The notes below the pieces were generated by a model that saw only the letters and a list, made by a program, of their open reading frames with translations, made no database searches and had not been told where the DNA came from. DNA of 64,000 nucleotides, taken from assembly GCF_040640155.1 (NCBI RefSeq), contig NZ_JBFABE010000010.1, forward strand, positions 62,001-126,000. The letters run 5' to 3'. The stretch is from Streptosporangium sp040640155 (GTDB lineage Bacteria; Actinomycetota; Actinomycetes; Streptosporangiales; Streptosporangiaceae). The first letter of the stretch is position 1, and every line of letters starts with the position of its first letter. Shown piece by piece: positions 22,962-32,438 of this stretch. Position numbers and translations under genes: made by a program.

Positions 22962-24531
22962 GGACGGGGCGACGGTGCTCGTCGTCGACGACACGCCGAC
23001 CAAGCTGTACATCCTCTCGAGCTGGCTGCGCCGCTCGGGGCACCGCGTCGTGCAGGCGACCGGCGGCATGGAGGCGCTCGCCAAGGTCAGGGAGCTCCTG
23101 CCGGACCTGGTCGTGCTCGACGTGCGACTGCCCGACATCAGCGGGTACGAGGTCTGCGAGCAGATCAAGGCGGACGCGTCGACCTCCTCGATACCGGTCA
23201 TCCAGATCTCCGGGGCCGCGATCACCCCCGCCGACCGGGCCCAGGGGCTCGAACGCGGCGCGGACGCCTACCTGGCCGAACCGGTCGAGCCGGACGAGTT
23301 CGCCGCGACGGTCGCGGCGACGCTGCGCTACTACCGCGCCCGCAAGCGCGCCGAGCTCATGGCCAAGCGGCTGGCCGCCCTCACCGAGGTGACGCTCTCG
23401 ATGAACTCCGCCGAGACGTTCGACGAGCTCCTCAGCACGGCCGTCGAGGGGACCGTCCGCATCCTGGGCAGGCAGGCCGGCACGCTGGCCCTGCCGCCGG
23501 ACGGCCGGACCCGCAGGTTCGCCGCCCTGCCCCCGGAGGGCCGCATCGTGGCGAAGGTCGCGGCGCCCGACACGCTGTCCCGGCTGAGCGCGATGTCCCT
23601 GGGCAACGCCGCCGGCACCGAGGTCTTCACCGTCCCCGTCGCCGAGTGGATGGAGCTGATGCCGGACGCGACGATCGACGCCGACGTCTCGGCCGTGGTG
23701 TGCCGCACCAAGCTGGGCAGGCCCCCGGTCTACCTGGGCGTGGAGGGCGCGCCGTCGCTGGACTCCGACGAGTCCAACGTGCTGCGCCAGCTCGGCCAGG
23801 CCCTCGCCCTGGCCGTGGACGCGCTGCGCGCCTACGCCGAGGAGCACGCCATCGCCCTCACCCTGCAGCGCAGCCTGCTGCCGTCGCGGATCCCCGAGAT
23901 CGGCGGGCTCTCGATCAGCTGGCGGTACCAGCCCGCGGTCGACAACGTCGAGGTCGGCGGCGACTTCTACGAGGTCCTGCGGATGGGTCACCGGGTGCTC
24001 ATCGCCATCGGCGACGTCCAGGGACACTCCCTGCTGGCCGCCACCGTGATGGCGGAGCTGCGCCACGCGCTGCGCGCCTCGGTCATCGGCACCTCGGACC
24101 TCGGCGCGTCCATGGCGCTGCTCAACGAGGTGCTGCGGCGCTACCACCCCGGAATGACCGCCACGGTGTGCCTGCTGCTGCTCGACCCGGCGACCGGGGA
24201 GATGGAACTCTCCAACGCCGGCCACATCCCGCCCCTGTTCATCGGCGACGGTCACTCCCATTACCACCGCCTGGGCAACCTGCTGCTGGGCGTGGCCCAG
24301 GAGACCTACCGGGTCGACCGCGTGCAGGTGCCCGCGGGCAGCTCGGTGCTGATGTTCACCGACGGGCTCATCGAGGACCGCGACAAGCTGCTCGACGAGA
24401 GCCTGGAGATCGTACGGCGGCTGGCCGAGGAGCCGCGGGAGGACCTGGAGGTCTTCTGCGACCGGCTGATCGAACGCTTCGGCGCCCGCGAGGACGACGT
24501 GGCGCTGGTGATGTTCCGGCGCGACACCTGA
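22954..24531 (+). CDS. REC-GAF-PP2C phosphatase (RsbU-like)
   Basis: A 525-aa response-regulator phosphatase. The REC domain (1-125) has VVDDTP, Asp56 in VVLDVRLPD and a Pro-containing loop near AEPVEP in place of the usual Lys-Pro. A GAF-like domain (about 150-300) follows, then a SpoIIE-type PP2C domain (about 310-525) with VGGDFYEVL, AIGDVQGHSLLAA, SNAGHIPPL, FTDGLIEDRD and REDDVALV, all metal-binding acidic residues present. Likely output: dephosphorylation of an anti-anti-sigma factor encoded elsewhere. GTG 22954 overlaps the previous stop. Confidence 0.88.
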   Translation: MSEDGATVLVVDDTPTKLYILSSWLRRSGHRVVQATGGMEALAKVRELLPDLVVLDVRLPDISGYEVCEQIKADASTSSIPVIQISGAAITPADRAQGLERGADAYLAEPVEPDEFAATVAATLRYYRARKRAELMAKRLAALTEVTLSMNSAETFDELLSTAVEGTVRILGRQAGTLALPPDGRTRRFAALPPEGRIVAKVAAPDTLSRLSAMSLGNAAGTEVFTVPVAEWMELMPDATIDADVSAVVCRTKLGRPPVYLGVEGAPSLDSDESNVLRQLGQALALAVDALRAYAEEHAIALTLQRSLLPSRIPEIGGLSISWRYQPAVDNVEVGGDFYEVLRMGHRVLIAIGDVQGHSLLAATVMAELRHALRASVIGTSDLGASMALLNEVLRRYHPGMTATVCLLLLDPATGEMELSNAGHIPPLFIGDGHSHYHRLGNLLLGVAQETYRVDRVQVPAGSSVLMFTDGLIEDRDKLLDESLEIVRRLAEEPREDLEVFCDRLIERFGAREDDVALVMFRRDT

Positions 24532-24533
24532 TA

Positions 24534-24563
24534 TTGAAACAGGTTCTATTTTCGTTCTAGGCT
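24534..24563 (+). promoter_or_regulatory. Leaderless promoter overlapped by a KstR-like box
   Basis: TTGAAA (24534-24539), 18-nt spacer, TAGGCT (24558-24563). The +1 falls on the ATG at 24570, so the transcript should be leaderless. TGAAACAGGTTCTA (24535-24548) fits the KstR consensus TNNAACNNGTTNNA exactly and overlaps the -35 box. Confidence 0.6.
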
Positions 24564-24569
24564 CCGTTG

Positions 24570-25622
24570 ATGGTCTACAGAGTCATGCAGTGGGGCACAG
24601 GGAACGTCGGCCGTAACACGCTCGCCGGGATCCGCGCCCGGCCCGATCTGGAACTCGTCGGCTGTTACGTGTTCTCGCCGGACAAGCGGGGCCGGGACGC
24701 GGGTGTCCTGGCGGGGCTCTCGCCAATGGGGGTGGCGGCGAGCGGCGACGCCGAGGCGTTGCTGGCGCTGCGGCCCGACTGCGTCGTCTACACCGCGATG
24801 GCCGACACGCGCGTCTTCGAGACCCTGGACGAGCTGGGGACGATCCTGCGCGCGGGGGTCAACGTGGTGTCCAGCGGCCCGGTCCCGCTGCAGTTCCCCG
24901 ACGGCTCGCTGGACGCCCCGGTGCGCGAGGCGGCGCGGGAGGGCGGGACGTCGATCTGGGTCAACGGGATCGATCCGGGCTTCGCCAACGACTGGCTGCC
25001 GCTCGCGCTGACCGGTATCAGCGAGCGGATCGACGAGGTCCGGTGCGCGGAGGTGCTCAACTACGCCACCTACCATCAGCCCACCGTGTTGTTCGACGTC
25101 ATGGGGTTCGGCGGCGACCTGGACGACGTGCCGCCGCTGCTGCGGCCGGGCGTGCTCACCATGGCCTGGGGAGGGGTGGTGCGGCAGATCGCCGCCGGGC
25201 TGGAGGTGACCCTCGACGCGATCGAGGAGTTCCACGTCAGGCTGCCCGCGCCCGAGCGTTTCCGGATCTCGGCCGGCACGATCGAGCGGGGCACCGCGGC
25301 GGCCCTGCGGTTCGAGGTCAGGGGCGTGCGGGACGGCCGGGCGGTGATCGTGCTCGAACACGTCACCCGCCTCCGGGACGACCTGGCCCCGGACTGGCCG
25401 CGGCCGGCCGGGGCGGGATGCTACCGGGTCACGGTCCGCGGGGAGCCCGACTACACCCTTGACCTGCGGCTGCTCGGCTCCGACGGCGACCACAACACCG
25501 CCGGCCTCAAGGCGACCGCGATGCGCCTGGTGAACGCGGTGCCCACGGTCGTCGAGGCCCCGCCCGGCCTGCTGACCGCGCTGGACCTGCCGCTGATCAC
25601 CGGGCGCGGACTGCTGCGCTGA
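24570..25622 (+). CDS. NAD(P)-dependent oxidoreductase, DapB-like / amine dehydrogenase family
   Basis: A 350-aa protein with an N-terminal Rossmann nucleotide site (MQWGTGNVGRNTL), VVYTAMAD and a catalytic-like segment WVNGIDPGFANDWLPL. It belongs to the dihydrodipicolinate-reductase-like family that includes 2,4-diaminopentanoate dehydrogenase; in mycobacteria relatives sit in lipid or sterol catabolic regulons (memory). The substrate is unknown. ATG 24570 is at the predicted transcription start, so no ribosome-binding site is expected. Monocistronic; a KstR-like box suggests lipid or sterol control. Confidence 0.8.
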   Translation: MVYRVMQWGTGNVGRNTLAGIRARPDLELVGCYVFSPDKRGRDAGVLAGLSPMGVAASGDAEALLALRPDCVVYTAMADTRVFETLDELGTILRAGVNVVSSGPVPLQFPDGSLDAPVREAAREGGTSIWVNGIDPGFANDWLPLALTGISERIDEVRCAEVLNYATYHQPTVLFDVMGFGGDLDDVPPLLRPGVLTMAWGGVVRQIAAGLEVTLDAIEEFHVRLPAPERFRISAGTIERGTAAALRFEVRGVRDGRAVIVLEHVTRLRDDLAPDWPRPAGAGCYRVTVRGEPDYTLDLRLLGSDGDHNTAGLKATAMRLVNAVPTVVEAPPGLLTALDLPLITGRGLLR

Positions 25623-25740
25623 GCCGCCGGCTCCACCACCGCTCCGCCGGTCCGCCGCCGCTCCGCCGCCGGCCCGCGCTGTCACCCGGACGCGGCCCGT
25701 CACGCCGGACGCGCCGGGGGCGTGTGCCCCGGCGCGTCAG

Positions 25741-25770
25741 GCGTGCTCAGGCGTGCTCAGGCGTGCTCAG
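25741..25770. repeat. Three 10-bp tandem repeats spanning the hflX stop
   Basis: Three exact copies of GCGTGCTCAG; the hflX stop (25767-25769) is in the last copy. Each unit carries TGA on the minus strand and the 10-bp period puts stops in all three frames. Confidence 0.92.
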
Positions 25771-27323
25771 GCGACGGTCTCGACCGGCTTGGCGCTCTTC
25801 TCCAGTTCGGCGAAGAGACCGGGCAGCACCCTGGCGTGCAGGACGGTGCCGTCCCCGGTGTGCTCGACGTCCAGCACCTCGCCCTCCCGGTGCGCCCGGG
25901 AGATCAGGTCGCCGCGCTCGTACGGCACCAGCAGCTTGACCTCCTGGTCGAAGCGGGGCAGTTCCCGCTCGATCACGGCCCGCAGCTCCTCGATCCCGGC
26001 GCCGGTGCGGGCCGAGACCACCACGGTGTGCTTCTCCCGCGCGGTCAGCCTGGCCAGCACCACCGGGTCGGCGGCGTCGGCCTTGTTGATGACCACGATC
26101 TCCGGGATGTCACGGGCGTCCTCGATGTCGCCGATCACCTCGCGTACCGCGGCGAGCTGCGACTCGGGGTCGGGGTGCGAGCCGTCGACCACGTGCAGGA
26201 TCAGGTCGGCGTCGCCGACCTCCTCCAGGGTCGAGCGGAACGCCTCCACGAGCTGGTGCGGCAGGTGCCGGACGAACCCGACGGTGTCGGCCAGCGTGTA
26301 CAGGCGGCCGTCAGGCGTGTGCGCCCTGCGGACCGTCGGGTCCAGGGTGGCGAACAGGGCGTCCTCCACCAGCACCCCCGCGCCGGTCAGCCGGTTCAGC
26401 AGCGAGGACTTGCCGGCGTTGGTGTACCCGGCGATGGCCACGGCCGGCACCTCGCGCTGCACGCGCCTCGACCGCTTGGTCACGCGGGCGGTGGTCATCT
26501 CGCCGATCTGGCGGCGCAGCTTGGCCATCCGCTCGCGGATCCGCCGCCGGTCCAGCTCGATCTTGGTCTCACCGGGGCCACGACCGCCCATGCCGACGCC
26601 GCCGGCCGCGCGGCCGCCGACCTGGCGGGACAGGTTGCCGCCCCAGCCTCGCAGGCGCGGCAGCAGGTAGTTGAGCTGGGCGAGCTCGACCTGCGCCTTG
26701 CCCTCGCGGCTCTTGGCGTGCTGGGCGAAGATGTCGAGGATCAGCATGGTCCGGTCGATGACCTTGACCTTGACGATCTCCTCGAGCTGGCGGAGCTGGC
26801 CGGGGCTCAGCTCCCCGTCGCACACCACCGTGTCGGCGCCGGTGGCGGAGACGATGTCGGCGAGTTCCTGGGCCTTGCCGGAACCGATGTAGGTCGCAGT
26901 GTCGGGCTTCTGGCGGCGCTGGATGACGCCCTCCAGAACCTCTGAACCCGCGGTCTCGGCCAGGAGCTTGAGCTCCAGGAGGGAGTTCTCGGCGTCGATC
27001 GCCGTACCGGAGGTCCAGACGCCGACCAGGACGACCCGCTCAAGCCTCAGCTGGCGGTATTCGACCTCGGTGACGTCTTCCAGCTCCGTGGAGAGGCCCG
27101 CCACCCGGCGCAGGGCCTGGCGGTCGGCCAGGTCCAGATCCCCGGTGTCGAGAAGGTCGTCGAATCGGTCGATGTCCAGCGGCTCACGAGTGTCTATGTC
27201 GTCGCTCCGTTCAGATGGTCGTTCCGTGGGCGTTCTCTCCCTGTGAGGAACGCTCGTATAGGTGAACGCCCGAACACCCCGGGTCTCTTCCCCCCGATGG
27301 TGCCACGGGAACCTCTCCGTCAT
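25767..27323 (-). CDS. hflX: HflX ribosome-associated GTPase
   Basis: A 518-aa GTPase that binds the 50S subunit and splits stalled ribosomes after stress. The HflX N-terminal domain includes LVGVWTSGTAIDAENS, DGELSPGQ and DIFAQHAKSREGKAQVELAQL, and GRGPGETKIELDRR. The G domain has GYTNAGKSSLLN (G1), DTVGFVRHLP (G3) and NKADAAD (G4). ATG 27323 is the first good initiator; the N-terminal 60 residues are acidic and variable, and the start is uncertain. In Streptomyces hflX is near dapF (memory); here it is about 22 kb away. Confidence 0.93.
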   Translation of the reverse strand: MTERFPWHHRGEETRGVRAFTYTSVPHRERTPTERPSERSDDIDTREPLDIDRFDDLLDTGDLDLADRQALRRVAGLSTELEDVTEVEYRQLRLERVVLVGVWTSGTAIDAENSLLELKLLAETAGSEVLEGVIQRRQKPDTATYIGSGKAQELADIVSATGADTVVCDGELSPGQLRQLEEIVKVKVIDRTMLILDIFAQHAKSREGKAQVELAQLNYLLPRLRGWGGNLSRQVGGRAAGGVGMGGRGPGETKIELDRRRIRERMAKLRRQIGEMTTARVTKRSRRVQREVPAVAIAGYTNAGKSSLLNRLTGAGVLVEDALFATLDPTVRRAHTPDGRLYTLADTVGFVRHLPHQLVEAFRSTLEEVGDADLILHVVDGSHPDPESQLAAVREVIGDIEDARDIPEIVVINKADAADPVVLARLTAREKHTVVVSARTGAGIEELRAVIERELPRFDQEVKLLVPYERGDLISRAHREGEVLDVEHTGDGTVLHARVLPGLFAELEKSAKPVETVA

Positions 27324-27389
27324 CACCTGGTTATCCGCTGCTTCGTCCGGGGTCCGGCAGGAGCGCGACGGGGCCGGGTGGCCCCGGTC

Positions 27390-28076
27390 TCAGGGGAGCA
27401 GGACCCCGGCGTCGCCGGAGCCGGTCCTGACCGTGATCCTGCGGGACGAGGAGGGGTCCCTGGTCACCTCGACGGTGGTCTCCCCGGAGCCGGTCTCGCT
27501 GGTCACGTTGTAGCCGCCCGCGGGGACGTGGGCCGCGACGTCGCCCGAACCGGCCTCGATCTCCACGCTGTCGGGCGCGACGGTGAACCTCGCCTCGACG
27601 TCCCCGGATCCGGCCTCGGCGGCGAAACGCTTGGAGCCCAGGCCGGCCGCCTCGATGTCCCCGGACCCGGCCACCGCCTTCACCTGCCCGGTCAGCCCGC
27701 GCAGCGTGATGGTGCCCGACCCGGCGTCGAGGTCGGCCGACACCCCGCGCGGGACCTCGACCTTGTAGTCGACCGAGCAGCTGTGCCCGTCACACCGGTA
27801 GCGCAGGGTGAGCGTGCCACCGTTCACGGGGTGCTCGGTGGCCGGTCTGTCACCGCGCCAGTGGACGGTCTCGGTCACGTGGACGCCGGAGCGGTCCGAC
27901 TCGGTCACCACGATGTCCCCCGAGCCGGAGTCGACGTTCAGGGCCTTCACGTCTCCGGCCACGTCGTAGGAGACGACGTCCTGCTGGCGCTCGCGGAAAT
28001 CCAGGGCGAACTCGCACCCGGAGAGCACGAACACCGACCCCAGGAGCGCTCCGGCGACGAGTGTGTTCCTCTTCAT
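27390..28076 (-). CDS. DUF4097-type beta-helical lipoprotein
   Basis: A 228-aa lipoprotein. The signal peptide ends in the lipobox LSGC with lipidated Cys21. The mature part is a regular beta repeat with recurrent GSGD/GSGE turns (SGSGDIVV, AGSGTITL, AGSGDIEA, AGSGDVEA), typical of the DUF4097/DUF2807 putative adhesin fold. It should sit on the outer face of the cytoplasmic membrane. The role is unknown; relatives often accompany envelope-stress regulators. ATG 28076 has GAGGA about eight bases upstream. Confidence 0.88.
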   Translation of the reverse strand: MKRNTLVAGALLGSVFVLSGCEFALDFRERQQDVVSYDVAGDVKALNVDSGSGDIVVTESDRSGVHVTETVHWRGDRPATEHPVNGGTLTLRYRCDGHSCSVDYKVEVPRGVSADLDAGSGTITLRGLTGQVKAVAGSGDIEAAGLGSKRFAAEAGSGDVEARFTVAPDSVEIEAGSGDVAAHVPAGGYNVTSETGSGETTVEVTRDPSSSRRITVRTGSGDAGVLLP

Positions 28077-28308
28077 GGGGGCAATCCTCGGCTTTCCGGG
28101 AGGTCTCGCCTCCCCTCGCACCGTCCGCTCCCCCGTTCCGCCGAGGGCGCCGATCCGGCTGATCCAACTCTGGCCCGGGACGGGCGCCGAAGCTATCGGG
28201 GTATCCCCCGGCTCTCCCCTGAGGATCCGCCCTGAGACGGCTCCCCGCGAGGGTTTTCCGGTCTCTCCCCCGACGTTCTCCGGTGTTTCCCGGGGACCCC
28301 CTCGCGCC
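28077..28308. other. Intergenic region upstream of the lipoprotein gene
   Basis: No gene is visible. It should contain the minus-strand promoter of the DUF4097 lipoprotein. A 12-bp repeat and the aceB promoter follow to the right. Confidence 0.5.
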
Positions 28309-28356
28309 CGCCGCGTGCCCCGCCGCGTGCCCCGCCGCGTGCCCCACCGCGTGCCC
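28309..28356. repeat. Four 12-bp tandem repeats upstream of aceB
   Basis: Four contiguous units of CGCCGCGTGCCC (the last begins CACCGC), ending 11 bp before the aceB -35 box. Confidence 0.9.
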
Positions 28357-28366
28357 CACCCCGCCT

Positions 28367-28396
28367 TTGACCGGTTCGGGAGCCGTCGCATACGCT
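28367..28396 (+). promoter_or_regulatory. Probable aceB promoter
   Basis: TTGACC (28367-28372), an 18-nt spacer and TACGCT (28391-28396). Predicted start of transcription is about 28403, 16 bp before the palindrome at 28419. Confidence 0.6.
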
Positions 28397-28418
28397 GGTT
28401 TCCACATTTCAGAATTAC

Positions 28419-28437
28419 TTTTCCATGATATGGAAAA
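28419..28437. promoter_or_regulatory. Perfect palindrome in the aceB leader, probable IclR-type operator
   Basis: TTTTCCAT-GAT-ATGGAAAA: 8-bp perfect arms and a 3-bp centre. It contains the TTTCCA/TGGAAA half-sites typical of IclR-family operators (the E. coli IclR consensus uses the same half-sites). An IclR-family gene lies in the same cluster at 34980. Confidence 0.7.
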
Positions 28438-28453
28438 TGCGGAAAGAGGGCTC

Positions 28454-30040
<1,587 letters not shown>

Positions 30041-30149
30041 CATGACCGATCCGACGGTGAGGAATCCTCATCCCCGGGGCGGGATTCCTCACTCCGGACG
30101 ACCGGCGCCGACGGGTGCGGCCACCCGGCCCAGTGGATACTTTGCGTGC

Positions 30150-30830
30150 ATGACCGATGACAGGAACGGCGAGGAAACGGGCCGTGGCGACTACGGAGCG
30201 TTGCTCGACGCCGTCAAACGCGAGATCGCGGGCAGCCGGGGGCGGGTGGCCCTGCTCACCACCGACGCGGAACTGATCCGGCAGTACTGGCGGATCGGAC
30301 GTCACCTCCTCGACCGGCAGCCGGACGACGAATGGGGCCGGCAGGTGGCCCCCCGGCTCTCGGCCGACCTGCGCGCCGCGTTCCCCGAGGCCATGGGGTA
30401 CTCGCGGACCAACCTGCTCTACATGCGGGCCTTCGCGGCGGCCTGGCCCGACTCTGTGCCGAGGACGGGACGGCCTATACCGTGGGGGCACCACATCGTT
30501 CTGCTGGACATGCTGGACACCCGGTCGACGAGGGAGTTCTACGCCCGCAGGACCGCCGAGGAGGGATGGGCCAGGGGGGTCCTCATCACGATGATCAAAG
30601 GCCGGCTGCACCTGCGCCTGGGGCGCTCTCCCCGCGGCGGCGGGCGGAGCGCGCCGTCGGCCGACTGCCGGTCCCTGCAGCGGGCGCCCGCCGAGTCCCG
30701 GCCCCCGGGCCCCTCGGGACCTCCCGCTCTCCCGGCCCCGCCGGCCCCGCCGGTCCCCGAGGACGAGGCCCCCGGGCCGGGCCGGAGCACCGGCGCCCAC
30801 GCGCGGCGCGAGAATTCGAGACGGGGATGA
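30150..30830 (+). pseudogene. Truncated DUF1016 (YhcG-like) gene
   Basis: A 226-aa ORF. Residues 15-150 match the helical N-terminal domain of DUF1016/YhcG proteins: LIRQYWRIGRHLLDRQ, WGRQVAPRLSADLR, GYSRTNLLYMRAFA, IPWGHHIVLLD. In full-length members a PDDEXK-type nuclease domain follows; here the frame instead runs into Pro/Ser/Arg-rich low complexity after about residue 155. The gene has therefore lost the nuclease domain. It may be a remnant or a minimal partner-binding protein. A GATACT box (30136-30141) nine bases before the ATG suggests leaderless transcription. Confidence 0.65.
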
Positions 30831-30917
30831 CGGTCCCGATCGGCCGGCGGGGACCGGGCGGCGAGCGCGGCGGTGCCGCCCCCGTCGCGGATCCCCCCTG
30901 ACGCCGGAGGAGAGACG

Positions 30918-32438
30918 ATGCCAGAAGCGACGCCAAGACCGGGGACGGTGCCGGGAACGGTGCCGGGGACGGTGCCCCGGGCGCGACCGGTGGACCTGGA
31001 CGAGCCGGTCCGCAGGTTCGCCGAGCTCCTCGGCCCCGGGTCGGTGATCACCGATCCGGTGCGGCTGCGCACCTACGAGTGCGACGGGCTGACCCACCAC
31101 CGGGTCACCCCAGGCGTCGTGGTGCTGCCGGAAAGCGCCGAGCAGGTCGCCGCCGTGGTGCGGATCTGCAACGAGTACGGCCTGCCGTTCGTGGCCAGGG
31201 GCGCCGGGACCGGGCTGTCGGGCGGGGCCCTGCCCCGATCCGACGGGGTACTGGTCGTCACCTCGAAGATGCGGCGGATCCTCTCGATCGACCTGCCGAA
31301 CCGGCGGGCCACGGTGGAGCCGGGGGTCACCAACCTGGCGATCACCGAGGCGGTGCGCGACCGGGGCCGCTACTACGCGCCCGACCCCTCCAGCCAGCAG
31401 GTCTGCACGATCGGCGGGAACGTGGCCGAGAACTCCGGCGGCGCGCACTGCCTCAAGTACGGCTTCACCGTCAACCACGTGATCGGCCTGGAGATCGTCA
31501 CCCCCGACGGCGACCTCGTCGAACTCTCCGAGGCCGACCCCGGCTACGACCTGCTGGGGGCGTTCGTCGGCTCGGAGGGCACCCTCGGCATCGCGACCAA
31601 GGTCGTCGTCCGGCTGAGCCGCCTCCCGGAGACCGTCACGACGCTGCTCGCGGCGTTCACCGACATCGAGGGGGGCGGGCGGGCGGTGTCGGCGATCATC
31701 GGCGGCGGCATCGTGCCGGCCGCGATCGAGATGATGGACGCGCTCGCCGTCGAGGCGGCCGAGGCGGCCGTGGCGTGCGCCTACCCCGAGGGCGCCGGCG
31801 CGGTGCTCATCGTGGAGCTGGACGGCCCCGCCGAGGAGGTCGCGCACCAGTTCGCCGAGGTCGTGCGCATCTGCCGGGACAGCGGCGCGTTCGAGCTGCG
31901 GGTGGCCGACGACCCGGCGGAGCGGGCCGCGATCTGGCGGGGCCGCAAGTCGGCGTTCGCCGCGGTGGGCCGGATCAGCCCCGCCTACATCGTGCAGGAC
32001 GGCGTCGTGCCCAGGACCGCGCTGCCCGGGGTGCTGGCCGGCATCGACGCCCTCTCGGCGGAGTACGGCATCCGGGTGGCGAACGTCTTCCACGCCGGCG
32101 ACGGCAACCTGCACCCGCTGGTGCTCTTCGACGACGCCGAGCCCGGCGCGGCCGAGCGGGCGGAGGCCGTCTCGGGCAGGATCCTCGACCTGTGCATCGA
32201 GCACGGCGGCTCCATCACCGGCGAGCACGGCGTGGGCGTCGACAAGTCCCGGTACATGACGAGGATGTTCTCGGGCGACGACCTCGACACCATGCAGCTG
32301 GTGCGCTGCGCCTTCGACCCGCGCGGCCTGTCGAACCCGGGCAAGATCTTCCCGACCCCCCGGCTCTGCGGTGAGGTGCCCGGGGTGCGCAAGGGCGCCC
32401 ACTCGCTGGTCGAGTCCGGACGGGCGGAGCAGTTCTGA
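30918..32438 (+). CDS. glcD: Glycolate oxidase FAD-binding subunit GlcD
   Basis: A 506-aa FAD-linked oxidase of the GlcD family, oxidising glycolate (or D-lactate) to glyoxylate (or pyruvate). The FAD-binding PCMH domain has PFVARGAGTGLSGGA and TIGGNVAENSGGAHCLKYG; the C-terminal domain has the metal- and substrate-binding VFHAGDGNLHP and GSITGEHGVGVDK. ATG 30918 follows GGAGGAGAG. A GTVP triple repeat lies in the N-terminal tail. Its stop overlaps the glcE start (TGATG). Confidence 0.93.
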   Translation: MPEATPRPGTVPGTVPGTVPRARPVDLDEPVRRFAELLGPGSVITDPVRLRTYECDGLTHHRVTPGVVVLPESAEQVAAVVRICNEYGLPFVARGAGTGLSGGALPRSDGVLVVTSKMRRILSIDLPNRRATVEPGVTNLAITEAVRDRGRYYAPDPSSQQVCTIGGNVAENSGGAHCLKYGFTVNHVIGLEIVTPDGDLVELSEADPGYDLLGAFVGSEGTLGIATKVVVRLSRLPETVTTLLAAFTDIEGGGRAVSAIIGGGIVPAAIEMMDALAVEAAEAAVACAYPEGAGAVLIVELDGPAEEVAHQFAEVVRICRDSGAFELRVADDPAERAAIWRGRKSAFAAVGRISPAYIVQDGVVPRTALPGVLAGIDALSAEYGIRVANVFHAGDGNLHPLVLFDDAEPGAAERAEAVSGRILDLCIEHGGSITGEHGVGVDKSRYMTRMFSGDDLDTMQLVRCAFDPRGLSNPGKIFPTPRLCGEVPGVRKGAHSLVESGRAEQF

